This document shows, in pieces, positions 38,642 through 47,335 of a DNA stretch of 64,000 nucleotides. The notes beneath the pieces were generated by a model, which was not told the DNA's origin, did no database searches, and saw only the letters and a list, made by a program, of their open reading frames with translations. The stretch covers positions 1,240,001-1,304,000 of the forward strand of contig NZ_AP025732.1 in assembly GCF_023734775.1 (NCBI RefSeq). Reading direction: 5' to 3'. This DNA is from Nostoc cf. commune SO-36 (GTDB lineage Bacteria > Cyanobacteriota > Cyanobacteriia > Cyanobacteriales > Nostocaceae). A program made the translations under genes and the position numbers. How positions within the stretch are numbered: the first letter of the stretch is position 1; every line of letters begins with the position of its first letter.

Positions 38642-39000
38642 TTAGTATTTAGTGATACTAATTCTTCCTAAGTTTGCATTTTATACTTACTCTTCATCCG
38701 ATTTAAATAGTATGCCATGAGCATCACACTACTTAGGAAAGGCAATGCCTGCCCCAAAGTGGACATTTACAGCAATTTTAAGTTAAAGTTGTAATGAGTT
38801 TGTTTTAGATTAAGGTCTGACAAAGTAGCCATCAACAAGCAAGAAATAGGTCATTATTTATCCTCACCTGTTACTTCCGCAGCATCACAAGCCAAAACAT
38901 AAGTACAGGTAGAACAATGGTATGCAATATTATTGCATATATTAAATAACCAATAAAAATTGAAGTGGGAAAATTCCCCCAACAGTTAAGAAGCTGTAAT
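38642..39000. other. spacer before Fur-family gene
   Basis: AT-rich. It holds a 19-bp palindrome at 38921-38939 (listed) and no supported gene. Confidence 0.5.
38921..38939. promoter_or_regulatory. 9-1-9 Fur/PerR-box-like palindrome
   Basis: TATGCAATA-T-TATTGCATA is a perfect 9-1-9 palindrome, the geometry of a Fur/PerR box, 61 bases before the regulator's start. Autoregulation is common in this family. Protein binding is inferred. Confidence 0.6.
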
Positions 39001-39447
39001 ATGCAAAAACAAACAATTTCTACAAAACCAATTCGTTCTTTAGAAGATGCGTTAGATCGGTGTCAAATACTTGGTATGCGCGTTAGTCGTCAGCGTCGCT
39101 TTATTCTGGAACTACTTTGGCAAGCAAATGAACACCTTGCTGCAAGAGAGATTTACGATCGCTTGAACCAACAAGGCAAAGAAATCGGTCATACTTCTGT
39201 TTATCAAAATTTAGAAGCATTATCAAGTCAAGGCATTATTGAATGTATTGAACGCTGTGATGGGCGTTTATACGGCAATATTAGTGACTCTCACAGTCAT
39301 ATAAATTGTGTGGATACAAATCAAATTCTTGATGTTCATGTAGAACTACCAGAAGATTTGATCCGCAAAATTGAAGAAGAAACAGGAGTGCGGATTACTG
39401 ACTACAGTATTAACTTTTTTGGCTATCGTAATCCGCCAGAGGGTTAG
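39001..39447 (+). CDS. Fur-family regulator, PerR/FurC-like
   Basis: The 148-residue Fur-family repressor has a winged helix (LGMRVSRQRRFILELLWQANEHLAAREIYDRLNQQGKEIGHTSVYQNLEALSSQGIIECIE) and the metal/dimer domain with SDSHSHINCVDTNQILDVH. The usual paired CxxC zinc site of Fur is absent, as in some PerR/FurC types. ATG 39001 is preferred over 39965-type upstream frame because the earlier codons lack a ribosome site. Cyanobacterial PerR/FurC responds to peroxide. The subtype is a judgement from sequence. Confidence 0.8.
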   Translation: MQKQTISTKPIRSLEDALDRCQILGMRVSRQRRFILELLWQANEHLAAREIYDRLNQQGKEIGHTSVYQNLEALSSQGIIECIERCDGRLYGNISDSHSHINCVDTNQILDVHVELPEDLIRKIEEETGVRITDYSINFFGYRNPPEG

Positions 39448-39505
39448 GAGTAGGAGGCAGGGGGCAGGGGGCAGAGGGGAAAATTCTGCTCCTATATACA
39501 TACAC

Positions 39506-39573
39506 TTCCCTATTCCCTATTCCCTATTCCCTATTCCCTATTCCCTATTCCCTATTCCCTATTCCCTATTCCA
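39506..39573. repeat. heptamer tandem repeat (TTCCCTA)n
   Basis: TTCCCTA is repeated about nine to ten times head to tail, a typical Nostoc STRR. It supplies the stop codon of the NACHT gene at 39566. Confidence 0.92.
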
Positions 39574-42500
39574 CAATAGAATTATTGCCAAAAACTGTTT
39601 CATCATCGGACTCATCATCATATAAATCTATTTGTAAATTTCCGCCTTCGCAGCTTTCAATTAGTCCGATCGCAGGGGTCTTGTTTCCATTAACATCTAT
39701 ATTTGGTGTGATTATTACGGTGTTTAAAAAGGGCTGTTGCGAGCGCAAATGTTTCAGCTTTTGAAACGACTCTTTGGAGAACAAGCCACCATTATCGTTG
39801 GCTAATTTTTTGTCAGCCTCAACCAGGATGGCATCAAATAAACAGGCGTTGGTAAAATTGACAGAGTTTAGATTTATCCCCATAAGGTTTGCCTGTTGGA
39901 GGTTTGCGCCTGTAAAGTTTGCCTGTTGAAGGTTTGCACCTGCGAGATTTGCGCCTGCGAGGTTTGCATCTGCGAGGTTCACCTGTTGTAAATTGGCTCC
40001 AGCTAAATTCGCCCCTGTTAACTCCGCATTGGATAAGTTTGTTTGCTCAAGATTTACCCCAGTTAACACCACTTGCGATAAAGATGTTCCCGATAAATTG
40101 AGTCCAGCCAAAGATTTAATTCGGGTTGCGAAGGCATTTTTATGCAAAACCGTTGTCTTAGCAATTAGCATACTCAGCGCCTCTGGATTGAATTCTGTTA
40201 AATTCGCTGGATTCCCACAAGGACAAAAAGGAACTTTTGTTTCTCTATAGCAAGCACAAAGCAATAAAAACACATTCAATCCCACCGCAGCATTCACCTG
40301 TTCAACATTCACTGGGTTTTGCAGTGCATGAAAATGAGTTAAAGCGTTGTGTGCTATCCCTTCATCTAACCAACGTCCTTGACAGTAAGCACGCCAGAAA
40401 GACAAAAGACGTTGAAATAAAACTTCAAAGGAAAATTTGTGCTTTTGCTGGCGGCGTAATCCTGCAATTGCCAGTTCTTCAAGTTCTTGGCTCAGTATCC
40501 CGTAACCTAGTAAATTATAAATATGTTGGGCTACGCTACTGGGAGAATCAAGCAAAAAAGCGGAAGTGCCGTAAGCCTCATCTTGGTACTGAGTCAGAAT
40601 TTTAAGTTGGGCAGCAATAGCATCTGCACAAAGAAATTCTCCTAATTTGATATAGGAAAACTCAATTAAACTACTTTTTGCAGCGCTTTTGCTTGAGCTT
40701 TCTAAATCCCGAATTTTAAAGTAAAACCCTGGTAGAGTATTAAATTCGCCAACCAAATTAATTTGATGACGTTGTGAGTGTAAAATTTTGAGAGCGATCG
40801 CTTGCATCTGCTCAAGTAAATCTTGGGGATGATGCCCAGCAAGTAAATTAGCGATCGCTTCTGGACTTCGGTGGATATGAGCCGATCCTGAACGCAGTAG
40901 CATCGTCTTGATTCCACCAATTAGCGGATAGCCCAATAACCATCGACTCAGGCGATAGTGAATTTCCCATAACAGAGAGGAATTTTGGGTATTAGTAGCT
41001 AACTGCAATAGTTCATCATCCAGCAATCCGTCGCGGTGCAAAATGCCCAATAAATGCAGCATTAGGGGTTGACGGACAAGGACAGATAATTCTTTTAACT
41101 TTGAGTGGCTGGCAAATAACCCTGCCTGTTTTAACAATGTAAATAAATTTTGAGCGATCGCCAACGATTGCACTTTTGCCCATTGCTGAAACCATTGTTT
41201 GAATTCGTCTACATCTAACGGCTGAATATTAATTCGTTTCAACAATAGCGGTAGTTCTGGGGCGATTTCTGGTAATGTCGTTGAGCGACTTGTCAATACA
41301 ATTTTGTGTCGCTGCTGAGATTGAAAGTTGAGCAACTGCTGAATAAAAATTGCTTGTGCCCTTGTACCCTGATGAGAACGGGGTAGTTCATCTAAACCAT
41401 CTAGCAGCAATAGACAAGGGAGATTTTCTTGCTCTAACCAAGTTGCAAGATTAACAGGAAAGGCAGAATTTAGGGTTTCGATTAAAGTTTTACCGTATTT
41501 TACATCTCGCAGCCTAATTAATATAGGCATCCAAGTAGGGTAGAATTCTTGTGCTATCTGTGCTGCCCAAAGTTGGCAAAAACTAGTTTTTCCATAACCA
41601 GGTTCCGACTCAATCACAGCGATCGTTTCTAAATCAGTTAGCTGTTGCTGCGCCCATGTCTTTAAATCAACTGGTTTAAGAGTTTTTTTATCAAGCTGAG
41701 AAATAGTTTCCTCCATTGGTAAGCCTTTTTGTGGCACATAGATATCCTTAAGGGCAAAGGATTCCATCAGCAAAGGCAGACTAAGATTTTGAATCAAACT
41801 TGCACGATAATGTTCACGGTGCAAATCAATTTTCTCACCGACTGTAGAACCAACTTCGGGGGCGCTCAAACTGGGAGATAATGAAATCCCCAAACGGAAG
41901 AATTTTTGCAGTTGGGCTAGAGGTGCAGCATTCTCGGTAACGACTACCAGTAAGTAGCCAGGAAGCGAGTTAAGCAAACGCTGTGTTAAGAGTTTAGCTT
42001 CAGGTTCCTCTGCACCATTGGCAACAAACCAAGCGATCGCAGCGTTATTGATTTGTTGTACCAGTAAAGAATCTGCAACCAAAGATAGTGCTTGTTCAGC
42101 TTGAGTGTCAGTCAATTTACCTGGACTGAGAGTTTTCAGCAATCCTTGCAGTTGCGGATCTTGGAGAGTGAGTTTACCCACTTCCTCTTTAAGTATGTGT
42201 GGTTGAATGGGTATACTTGCCCGATCTAACCACGGTTTTTGCAGCCTTCCTTCCTGCTCTAGAATTGCTTGCAAAGCTTGGAGATAGGCAATTTGAAACG
42301 CTAGCCATGTACCTTCGTTGCGTTTTAATGGTTTTTTTTGGCTGAGGCTACGCAATAGGTTTTCTGTCAACTCTGAAATCACACTGATTTCTTCCCAAAC
42401 AATGCCTAAAGGCAGTTCTAAAACCTCTACTAAGGTACAGATATCAAAAGGTATGAGGCTTTTGACTTCCATATCCTGAACAATCCGGTAGGCAATACCT

Positions 42501-42583
42501 GCCAATTGCCCCGCCGAAAATTCTTTGATTTGATTGATTGCAATATAGCGTTCTGCCAACCAGTGCCGAATACTCAAGTTCAT
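39566..42583 (-). CDS. NACHT-type NTPase with C-terminal pentapeptide repeats
   Basis: The 1005-residue protein joins a helical N-terminal 250 residues, a NACHT-like STAND NTPase and pentapeptide repeats. Walker A is SEPGYGKTSF (about 326-335), Walker B is LLLLDGLDELPRSH (391-404) and VLTSRSTTLPEI is sensor-like. The pentapeptide block (about residues 830-930) follows the A(N/D)LxxANL pattern (LTGANLAGANLQQVNLADANLA) and forms a right-handed beta helix. STAND proteins act as signal-sensing switches, and NACHT proteins include bacterial antiviral sensors. The effector, if any, would be the N-terminal region, which I do not recognise. The stop codon lies inside an STRR, so the last residues may vary between strains. 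It diverges from the pseudo-receiver gene. Confidence 0.8.
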   Translation of the reverse strand: MNLSIRHWLAERYIAINQIKEFSAGQLAGIAYRIVQDMEVKSLIPFDICTLVEVLELPLGIVWEEISVISELTENLLRSLSQKKPLKRNEGTWLAFQIAYLQALQAILEQEGRLQKPWLDRASIPIQPHILKEEVGKLTLQDPQLQGLLKTLSPGKLTDTQAEQALSLVADSLLVQQINNAAIAWFVANGAEEPEAKLLTQRLLNSLPGYLLVVVTENAAPLAQLQKFFRLGISLSPSLSAPEVGSTVGEKIDLHREHYRASLIQNLSLPLLMESFALKDIYVPQKGLPMEETISQLDKKTLKPVDLKTWAQQQLTDLETIAVIESEPGYGKTSFCQLWAAQIAQEFYPTWMPILIRLRDVKYGKTLIETLNSAFPVNLATWLEQENLPCLLLLDGLDELPRSHQGTRAQAIFIQQLLNFQSQQRHKIVLTSRSTTLPEIAPELPLLLKRINIQPLDVDEFKQWFQQWAKVQSLAIAQNLFTLLKQAGLFASHSKLKELSVLVRQPLMLHLLGILHRDGLLDDELLQLATNTQNSSLLWEIHYRLSRWLLGYPLIGGIKTMLLRSGSAHIHRSPEAIANLLAGHHPQDLLEQMQAIALKILHSQRHQINLVGEFNTLPGFYFKIRDLESSSKSAAKSSLIEFSYIKLGEFLCADAIAAQLKILTQYQDEAYGTSAFLLDSPSSVAQHIYNLLGYGILSQELEELAIAGLRRQQKHKFSFEVLFQRLLSFWRAYCQGRWLDEGIAHNALTHFHALQNPVNVEQVNAAVGLNVFLLLCACYRETKVPFCPCGNPANLTEFNPEALSMLIAKTTVLHKNAFATRIKSLAGLNLSGTSLSQVVLTGVNLEQTNLSNAELTGANLAGANLQQVNLADANLAGANLAGANLQQANFTGANLQQANLMGINLNSVNFTNACLFDAILVEADKKLANDNGGLFSKESFQKLKHLRSQQPFLNTVIITPNIDVNGNKTPAIGLIESCEGGNLQIDLYDDESDDETVFGNNSIVE

Positions 42584-42725
42584 TTAATTACACAGTGACT
42601 GCTGTTTATGGCAATTATGATCGATTTATCAGTTGGCGAAAACAGGCGACAATGGGGAAAACAAACTTTTGTATCAAAGCTGTTTTCTGATTGGTCAAAA
42701 CATTGCTTGTGTAATTGAGTAGACT

Positions 42726-44489
42726 ATGAGCGATCGCCCTCTAAAATTATTGTTAATCGACCAAGACCCGATTTTTCGTCTGGGATTACGGGTAGCTTTG
42801 GAAGCAATTCCTAATCTGGAAGCGATCGCAGCAGTAGAAACTGACACTGCTGCCTTGCAAATTTTAGCAGAAATTGCCCAAGAAGACCCTAATCAGTTAA
42901 ATTTGGTGGTTTTGGAATTTGGTAATGGTCGCTCCATCACCAGTCAACAGCTAGGTTTACAATTCTGTCGGCAACTCAGAGCCTTATATCCAAACCTGCC
43001 GATTTTGCTCCTCAGTTCTGTGCAAGAACAAGGATTACTATTAGCTGCCAAATCTGTTGGTATTAATGGCTACTGCCCCAAGGGTACACCACTTCCTGAG
43101 TTAGTCGTCGCCATACAAGAAGTTGCCGATGGTGGTTCCTATTGGTTCCAGAACACAGAAGCAATAATCACTCCTAACAGTACAGACGCAATTAATCGCG
43201 TCTCTCCCTATTCCTCAGTCCCTTTTTCTAAACTACGAAATAATTTACGTTTGTCAGGAATTGCTAACATTGACGTTACCTTAACCGCAGTAACAGCACA
43301 ATTAAAAGTCCCCGGACTACCAGTACTAGATCGAGCAATTTTAGCTGGACAAAGGCGAGAACTGCTAGCGGCTCGTTGGTTGCTAAATCGGTTGCTAGTT
43401 TCATCACAAGAAAAGCAAGACGAACATACCCCCATTGCTGATGAGTTGCCTCTGACTTCTTCATTAAGTAGTGCCATTCGACAAAGACCAACTGTGTCAC
43501 CTTTGCTTAGTCCAGGAACACTACAATCTGCCTTGTTTGCAGATTGTGTTACTAAACTTCAATTTTCTTTACGAAATGTCACAGATATACCTTTAGAAAT
43601 TGATATATTTCGTGAGGATAAAAAACGGGAATTACTTTATATTATTCTGCAAAAATTGGCTGAACAGTTAGATGAACTGCGTGCTTCTCAAATAGAGGCA
43701 AATCAATTATATGAAGTAAAAAATACTTTAATACGCGACTTATGGCAAGCAGGAATTACAGAGTTTTTTGGAAAATTTAATCGAATACAAATAGGAAATA
43801 AGAATATAGAAATTGTTAATCTGTTACTGCAAAATGCAGAAGTTGTGCAAAGAGATATTCTCAATAAAATACCGCTAGTTTGTGAGCTGTATTCTTATCT
43901 AATATTTCAAACACAATTAAATATTGATAATACTTCATATCCAGTAGTGAGTGCTGAATCGAAGTTTCAAGCATTAATGATTGTCGAGAACTTGTTGATT
44001 CAGGTAGCGAATGGGGTAGTGCAACCACTGCTCAATTATTTAGCAGATGTAGAAGCGATTAAACAAAATTTTTATGGACAACAATTAATTTCCACAAGAG
44101 AAATTGAAAGATTTAGAAATGATTTATCGTGGAAATATCGGTTAAATAATTATATAAATGAGCCAAAAGCAGTTTTTGAAAGTCGGTATGAGCTATTTGT
44201 AATTGCGCCTCGTGGCATTGCCAATACTTTAGTTTATGCCCCTCGAAACCAGGAATTAGTCAAACTTTCCAATATTCCTTTAATAGTGACATTAATCTTA
44301 GAATTTAGTGATGCGATCGCACCACGTTTAAAATCATTATTAGCTGTTGTAGGTAGTGGTATAGTCTTCATTCTTACCCAAATAATTGGTAAAGGTTTAG
44401 GTTTAATCGGTCGTGGTATTCTTCAAGGGATTGGTAGTGCTTCGTTAATAGAAAAGAATTTTAGACGAAATAGCGATCGATTCAAGTGA
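42726..44489 (+). CDS. DUF3685-type protein with degenerate receiver domain
   Basis: The 587-residue protein has an N-terminal CheY-like receiver (residues 5-130: LKLLLIDQDPIFRLGLRVAL, PILLLSS, YCPKGTPLPELVVAI). The acidic pocket Asp12 and Asp14 and the Lys are present, but the phosphoacceptor position is Glu64 (LVVLEFGNG). The next 430 residues are the cyanobacterial DUF3685 region. It has hydrophobic C-terminal segments (PLIVTLILEFSDAIAP, SLLAVVGSGIVFILTQIIG) suggesting membrane association. It diverges from the NACHT gene by 142 bases. A role as a membrane-linked phospho-independent signalling protein is inference. Confidence 0.65.
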   Translation: MSDRPLKLLLIDQDPIFRLGLRVALEAIPNLEAIAAVETDTAALQILAEIAQEDPNQLNLVVLEFGNGRSITSQQLGLQFCRQLRALYPNLPILLLSSVQEQGLLLAAKSVGINGYCPKGTPLPELVVAIQEVADGGSYWFQNTEAIITPNSTDAINRVSPYSSVPFSKLRNNLRLSGIANIDVTLTAVTAQLKVPGLPVLDRAILAGQRRELLAARWLLNRLLVSSQEKQDEHTPIADELPLTSSLSSAIRQRPTVSPLLSPGTLQSALFADCVTKLQFSLRNVTDIPLEIDIFREDKKRELLYIILQKLAEQLDELRASQIEANQLYEVKNTLIRDLWQAGITEFFGKFNRIQIGNKNIEIVNLLLQNAEVVQRDILNKIPLVCELYSYLIFQTQLNIDNTSYPVVSAESKFQALMIVENLLIQVANGVVQPLLNYLADVEAIKQNFYGQQLISTREIERFRNDLSWKYRLNNYINEPKAVFESRYELFVIAPRGIANTLVYAPRNQELVKLSNIPLIVTLILEFSDAIAPRLKSLLAVVGSGIVFILTQIIGKGLGLIGRGILQGIGSASLIEKNFRRNSDRFK

Positions 44490-44526
44490 AGAAGTAGAGG
44501 AGCAGGGGAAGAAGAATTATTGATTA

Positions 44527-44553
44527 ATGCCCAATGACAAATGACAAATGACA
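44527..44553. repeat. heptamer repeat (ATGACAA)n at gene start
   Basis: ATGACAA is repeated about four times. The final unit contains the ATG used by the phytol-kinase-like gene (44548). Confidence 0.85.
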
Positions 44554-45255
44554 AATGATTTTATAGGGCTAGCAATTTCTTATGTTTACGCAACTAGTTT
44601 GCTTGTCATAGGCGAGGGGCTGCGTAGGCTGTTTGGTGTAAAGCCAGATTTGACCCGCAAAGTAATTCATATTGGTGCAGGGATGTGGGTTTTTGGTGTC
44701 CTGCTGCTGTTTAAACACTGGGAAATCGGAATTATACCTTTTGCGACCTTTATCGGGCTTAACTACTTGTTTTACCGCTACCGAGTTGTTGGCGCAATGG
44801 ATACCCAGGATAGCTCACCTGGAACAGTTTATTTCGCTATCTCAGTGACGCTGCTTTTTGGGCTACTGTGGCGACCAAATGGGCCAGTAGATAGCGTTGC
44901 GATCGCAGTAGCTGGGATAATGGCAATGACTTGGGGTGATGCACTAGCAGCATTAATCGGTAGGCGCTTTGGGCAGCATAAATACCAAGTGGGAAACTCT
45001 GTGCGTTCTTGGGAAGGTTCGGCTGCAATGTTTGTGGCGAGTACAGTGGTGATTTTCTTGGTGCTGTTGCTGCTACCTGGTTCATCCCTAAGTCCCCTAG
45101 GAACACCCTTAAATTTAGAGTCGGCATTGTTGACGGCGGTAGTAACTGCTACTTTCGCCACCTTAGCAGAGGCAGTCTCACCCCACGGTACAGATAACCT
45201 CAGCGTGCCTTTAGTAGCGGCAGGAGTGGTATGGGTTTTGATGCAGGGCTTTTAA
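44548..45255 (+). CDS. phytol/dolichol kinase-like membrane protein
   Basis: The 235-residue membrane protein is related to VTE5/SEC59-type CTP-dependent kinases. It has about seven hydrophobic segments, RKVIHIGAGMWVFG, MTWGDALAALIGRRFGQHKY, VRSWEGSAAMFVAST and the C-terminal HGTDNLSVPLVAAG, the usual motif order. VTE5 recycles phytol released from chlorophyll to tocopherol and other prenyl lipids. The start ATG lies in an STRR; an upstream start cannot be ruled out. It stands alone, so substrate is assigned by family. Confidence 0.85.
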   Translation: MTNDFIGLAISYVYATSLLVIGEGLRRLFGVKPDLTRKVIHIGAGMWVFGVLLLFKHWEIGIIPFATFIGLNYLFYRYRVVGAMDTQDSSPGTVYFAISVTLLFGLLWRPNGPVDSVAIAVAGIMAMTWGDALAALIGRRFGQHKYQVGNSVRSWEGSAAMFVASTVVIFLVLLLLPGSSLSPLGTPLNLESALLTAVVTATFATLAEAVSPHGTDNLSVPLVAAGVVWVLMQGF

Positions 45256-45261
45256 ACCAAC

Positions 45262-45512
45262 TTTCAAGTTAAAAGGTTCAACGTTCGAGTTCAGAGGCTC
45301 AACGTCCGAGTTAAAAGGTTCAACGTCCGAGTTAAAAGGTTCAACGTCCGAGTTAAAAGGTTCAACGTCCGAGTTAAAAGGCTCAACGTCCGAGTTAAAA
45401 GGCTCAACGTCCGAGTTAAAAGGCTCAACGTCCGAGTTCAGAGGCTCAACGTCCGAGTTAAAAGGTTCAACGTCCGAGTTAAAAGGCTCAACGTCCGAGT
45501 TCAGAGGCTCAA
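45262..45512. repeat. 21-bp tandem repeat, about 12 copies
   Basis: The unit GTCCGAGTTAAAAGGTTCAA plus C repeats head to tail with few variants (TTCAGAGGCTCAAC versus TTAAAAGGTTCAAC or GGCTCAAC). It starts 7 bases after the phytol-kinase-like stop codon. The period is a multiple of three and stays open in one frame (KGSTSEL), but no start codon or ribosome site is visible. Confidence 0.9.
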
Positions 45513-45570
45513 TTCCAAACTTTTAACTCCCCAGTCTCCACCCAGGGCTATTTCGTTCTAGAAATAAACC

Positions 45571-45686
45571 GCCCAGAACTAAAGTTCCAGGCTAATAGCC
45601 CAAGTCCACTAAAGTGGACTAAAAGCCTTTCTAGTCGTCTTTAGACGACTTTTGCTATTAGCCTCAGAATTTATTCTGAGGTGGGC
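45571..45686. repeat. branched cruciform palindrome
   Basis: A closed set of nested inverted repeats: outer GCCCA/TGGGC (45571-75/45682-86), hairpin GAACT-AA-AGTTC, second-level stem GGCTAATAGC/GCTATTAGCC (45590-99/45654-63) enclosing AGTCCACT-AA-AGTGGACT and AGTCGTCT-TT-AGACGACT, then CCTCAGAAT-TT-ATTCTGAGG. Every tip loop is AA or TT. It sits between two convergent genes and may act as a structured intergenic repeat or terminator. Confidence 0.85.
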
Positions 45687-45718
45687 TAGATAACAATGAA
45701 ATAGCTCTGACTCCCCAT

Positions 45719-47173
45719 TCACAAATTCCAATTGCGGCGGAAATGGAAAAAGCCTTCCAAAAACTCTTGTAAAGCAATATTGCTATTTAACTTTTGTTTA
45801 CTCCACTCTGTTGCAGTTTGTTCCAGAATTTCTGAAAAACTAGGATAGACAGGAGATAAATTTGCTAAATCTTTGATTTTAATTTTTTGTGACATTGCTA
45901 AGGCAATCAAATTAATTAATTCTCCAGCTTCAGCCCCTAATATCGAAGCTCCCAAAATTTCACCGTTGCCTAGCACAATGATTTTACAGATACCAGTGGT
46001 TTCATCCCGAAGCTGGGCTGCTGCCACTGTTTTAAAATACTGCCGCAAAACTAAAACTTCTTTTCGACCAAATTGGCGTTTTGCCTGAGCCTCTGTCAAG
46101 CCCACTTGCGCCAGCATCGGCACAGAAAACATCGCCCAAGGAATAGAGCGATAATCTACTTTTAACCTGGGGAAAAAGATGGCATTATTCAGGGCAATTT
46201 TTGCTTCATAATTAGCGATATTGGCAAAGTCGTAACCACCAATTACATCACCACAAGCGTAAATACGGTGATTAGTGGTTTGCAATTTATCATTCACTAC
46301 TAAGCTACGCCGATGCCATTTCACACCTACCGTTGCCAAATTTAGGGATTCAATACTTGGCTGTTGTCCAGTCGCTACTAAAATTTCATCAGTTTCAATA
46401 GCCTTATCTCCCGCTTGAATCCACTTTTTATCCTCAATTAGCCTTACCTGAGTCACCGATTTTTCGGTGAGGACGCGTACACCTTCGACTTCCAACTGTG
46501 CCTGAAGCAGTATGGCTATCTCAAAGTCAAGATGGGGTAGAAGATATGGATGCTTAACTACTAGCGTTACACTGCAACCAAGCCGCGCTAAAATTTGAGC
46601 GATTTCAATACTTTGGGGAATTCCGCCGATAATTACCCAATTTTTCGGTAATATCTCTCTTTTTAAGGATTGCCAAATATTAGAAAGGGTTAAATAGCCA
46701 GTGGCTTGCAATCCTTCAATCTCTGGAATTTCTGGACGCGAACCACTAGCTAGCAAATAAGTACGGGCGCGTAGTAGGCGATTGTTAATGGCAAAAGCCA
46801 GTTGGGGTGAAGATTGAAATTGACCACTGCCAACGATGACATCGACTCCCTGCGCGGCTAGGATAGCCGGGGAATGCTGTTCTTTGAGATTTGAGGCGAC
46901 GCATTGAGCATACAGCATCGCTTCTTGCCATGCCATCGATATGTGGCATTCTTCTGAGGTATCAGTGTGTCTGGCATGAATACCAAAACCAGAGGCATCA
47001 TTCAACTTCTGCGCCAGTTTACCGATTTCGGCAAGAGCATGGTGATGAGTAAACCCATAGTCTACTTTAGGTTCCACCAGGGCAACTGTAGCATTTAGTT
47101 GGGTTGCAGCAAGAGCAGCGTGGTATCCAGCAAGACTGCCGCCAATAATTACGACATCGTAGTCAATAGTCAT
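45719..47173 (-). CDS. pyridine-nucleotide oxidoreductase lacking redox cysteines
   Basis: The 484-residue flavoprotein has the layout of dihydrolipoamide or mercuric reductase: FAD motif VVIIGGSLAGYHAALAA, NAD motif NWVIIGGIPQSIEIAQILARLG, and YACGDVIGGYDFANIANYEA. The redox-active CxxxxC after the FAD motif, normally GGTCxNxGC, is replaced by DYGFTHHHALAEIG with no Cys. The dimerisation domain is present (SVPMLAQVGLTEAQAKRQFG). It therefore probably does not use disulfide chemistry. The substrate is unknown. The start codon ATG lies in a TGACAAA-type repeat at about 47171-47190. Confidence 0.8.
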   Translation of the reverse strand: MTIDYDVVIIGGSLAGYHAALAATQLNATVALVEPKVDYGFTHHHALAEIGKLAQKLNDASGFGIHARHTDTSEECHISMAWQEAMLYAQCVASNLKEQHSPAILAAQGVDVIVGSGQFQSSPQLAFAINNRLLRARTYLLASGSRPEIPEIEGLQATGYLTLSNIWQSLKREILPKNWVIIGGIPQSIEIAQILARLGCSVTLVVKHPYLLPHLDFEIAILLQAQLEVEGVRVLTEKSVTQVRLIEDKKWIQAGDKAIETDEILVATGQQPSIESLNLATVGVKWHRRSLVVNDKLQTTNHRIYACGDVIGGYDFANIANYEAKIALNNAIFFPRLKVDYRSIPWAMFSVPMLAQVGLTEAQAKRQFGRKEVLVLRQYFKTVAAAQLRDETTGICKIIVLGNGEILGASILGAEAGELINLIALAMSQKIKIKDLANLSPVYPSFSEILEQTATEWSKQKLNSNIALQEFLEGFFHFRRNWNL

Positions 47174-47335
47174 TTGTCATTTGTCATTTTTCATTGGGCA
47201 TTGGGCATGGGGAATGGGGCATGGGGCATTGGGCATGGCTGAAGAATCAATAAATAGTTCTTCTTCCCCTGCTCCCTCTGCCTCCTCTGCCCCCCCTGCC
47301 TCCTCTGCTCCCCCTGCCTCCCCTACTCCCCACTC
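47172..47335. repeat. ATGACAAA, GGGCATGGGG and CCTCTGCCCC repeats
   Basis: ATGACAA copies (inverse CATTTGT), GGGCATTGGGCATGGGG and CCTGCCTCC-type strings follow each other. They supply the start context of the oxidoreductase and the 3' spacer of cobD. Confidence 0.6.

Noticed and set aside
45262..45512. CRISPR array candidate
   Set aside because: The 21-bp units are directly adjacent with no spacers, and no cas genes are near.
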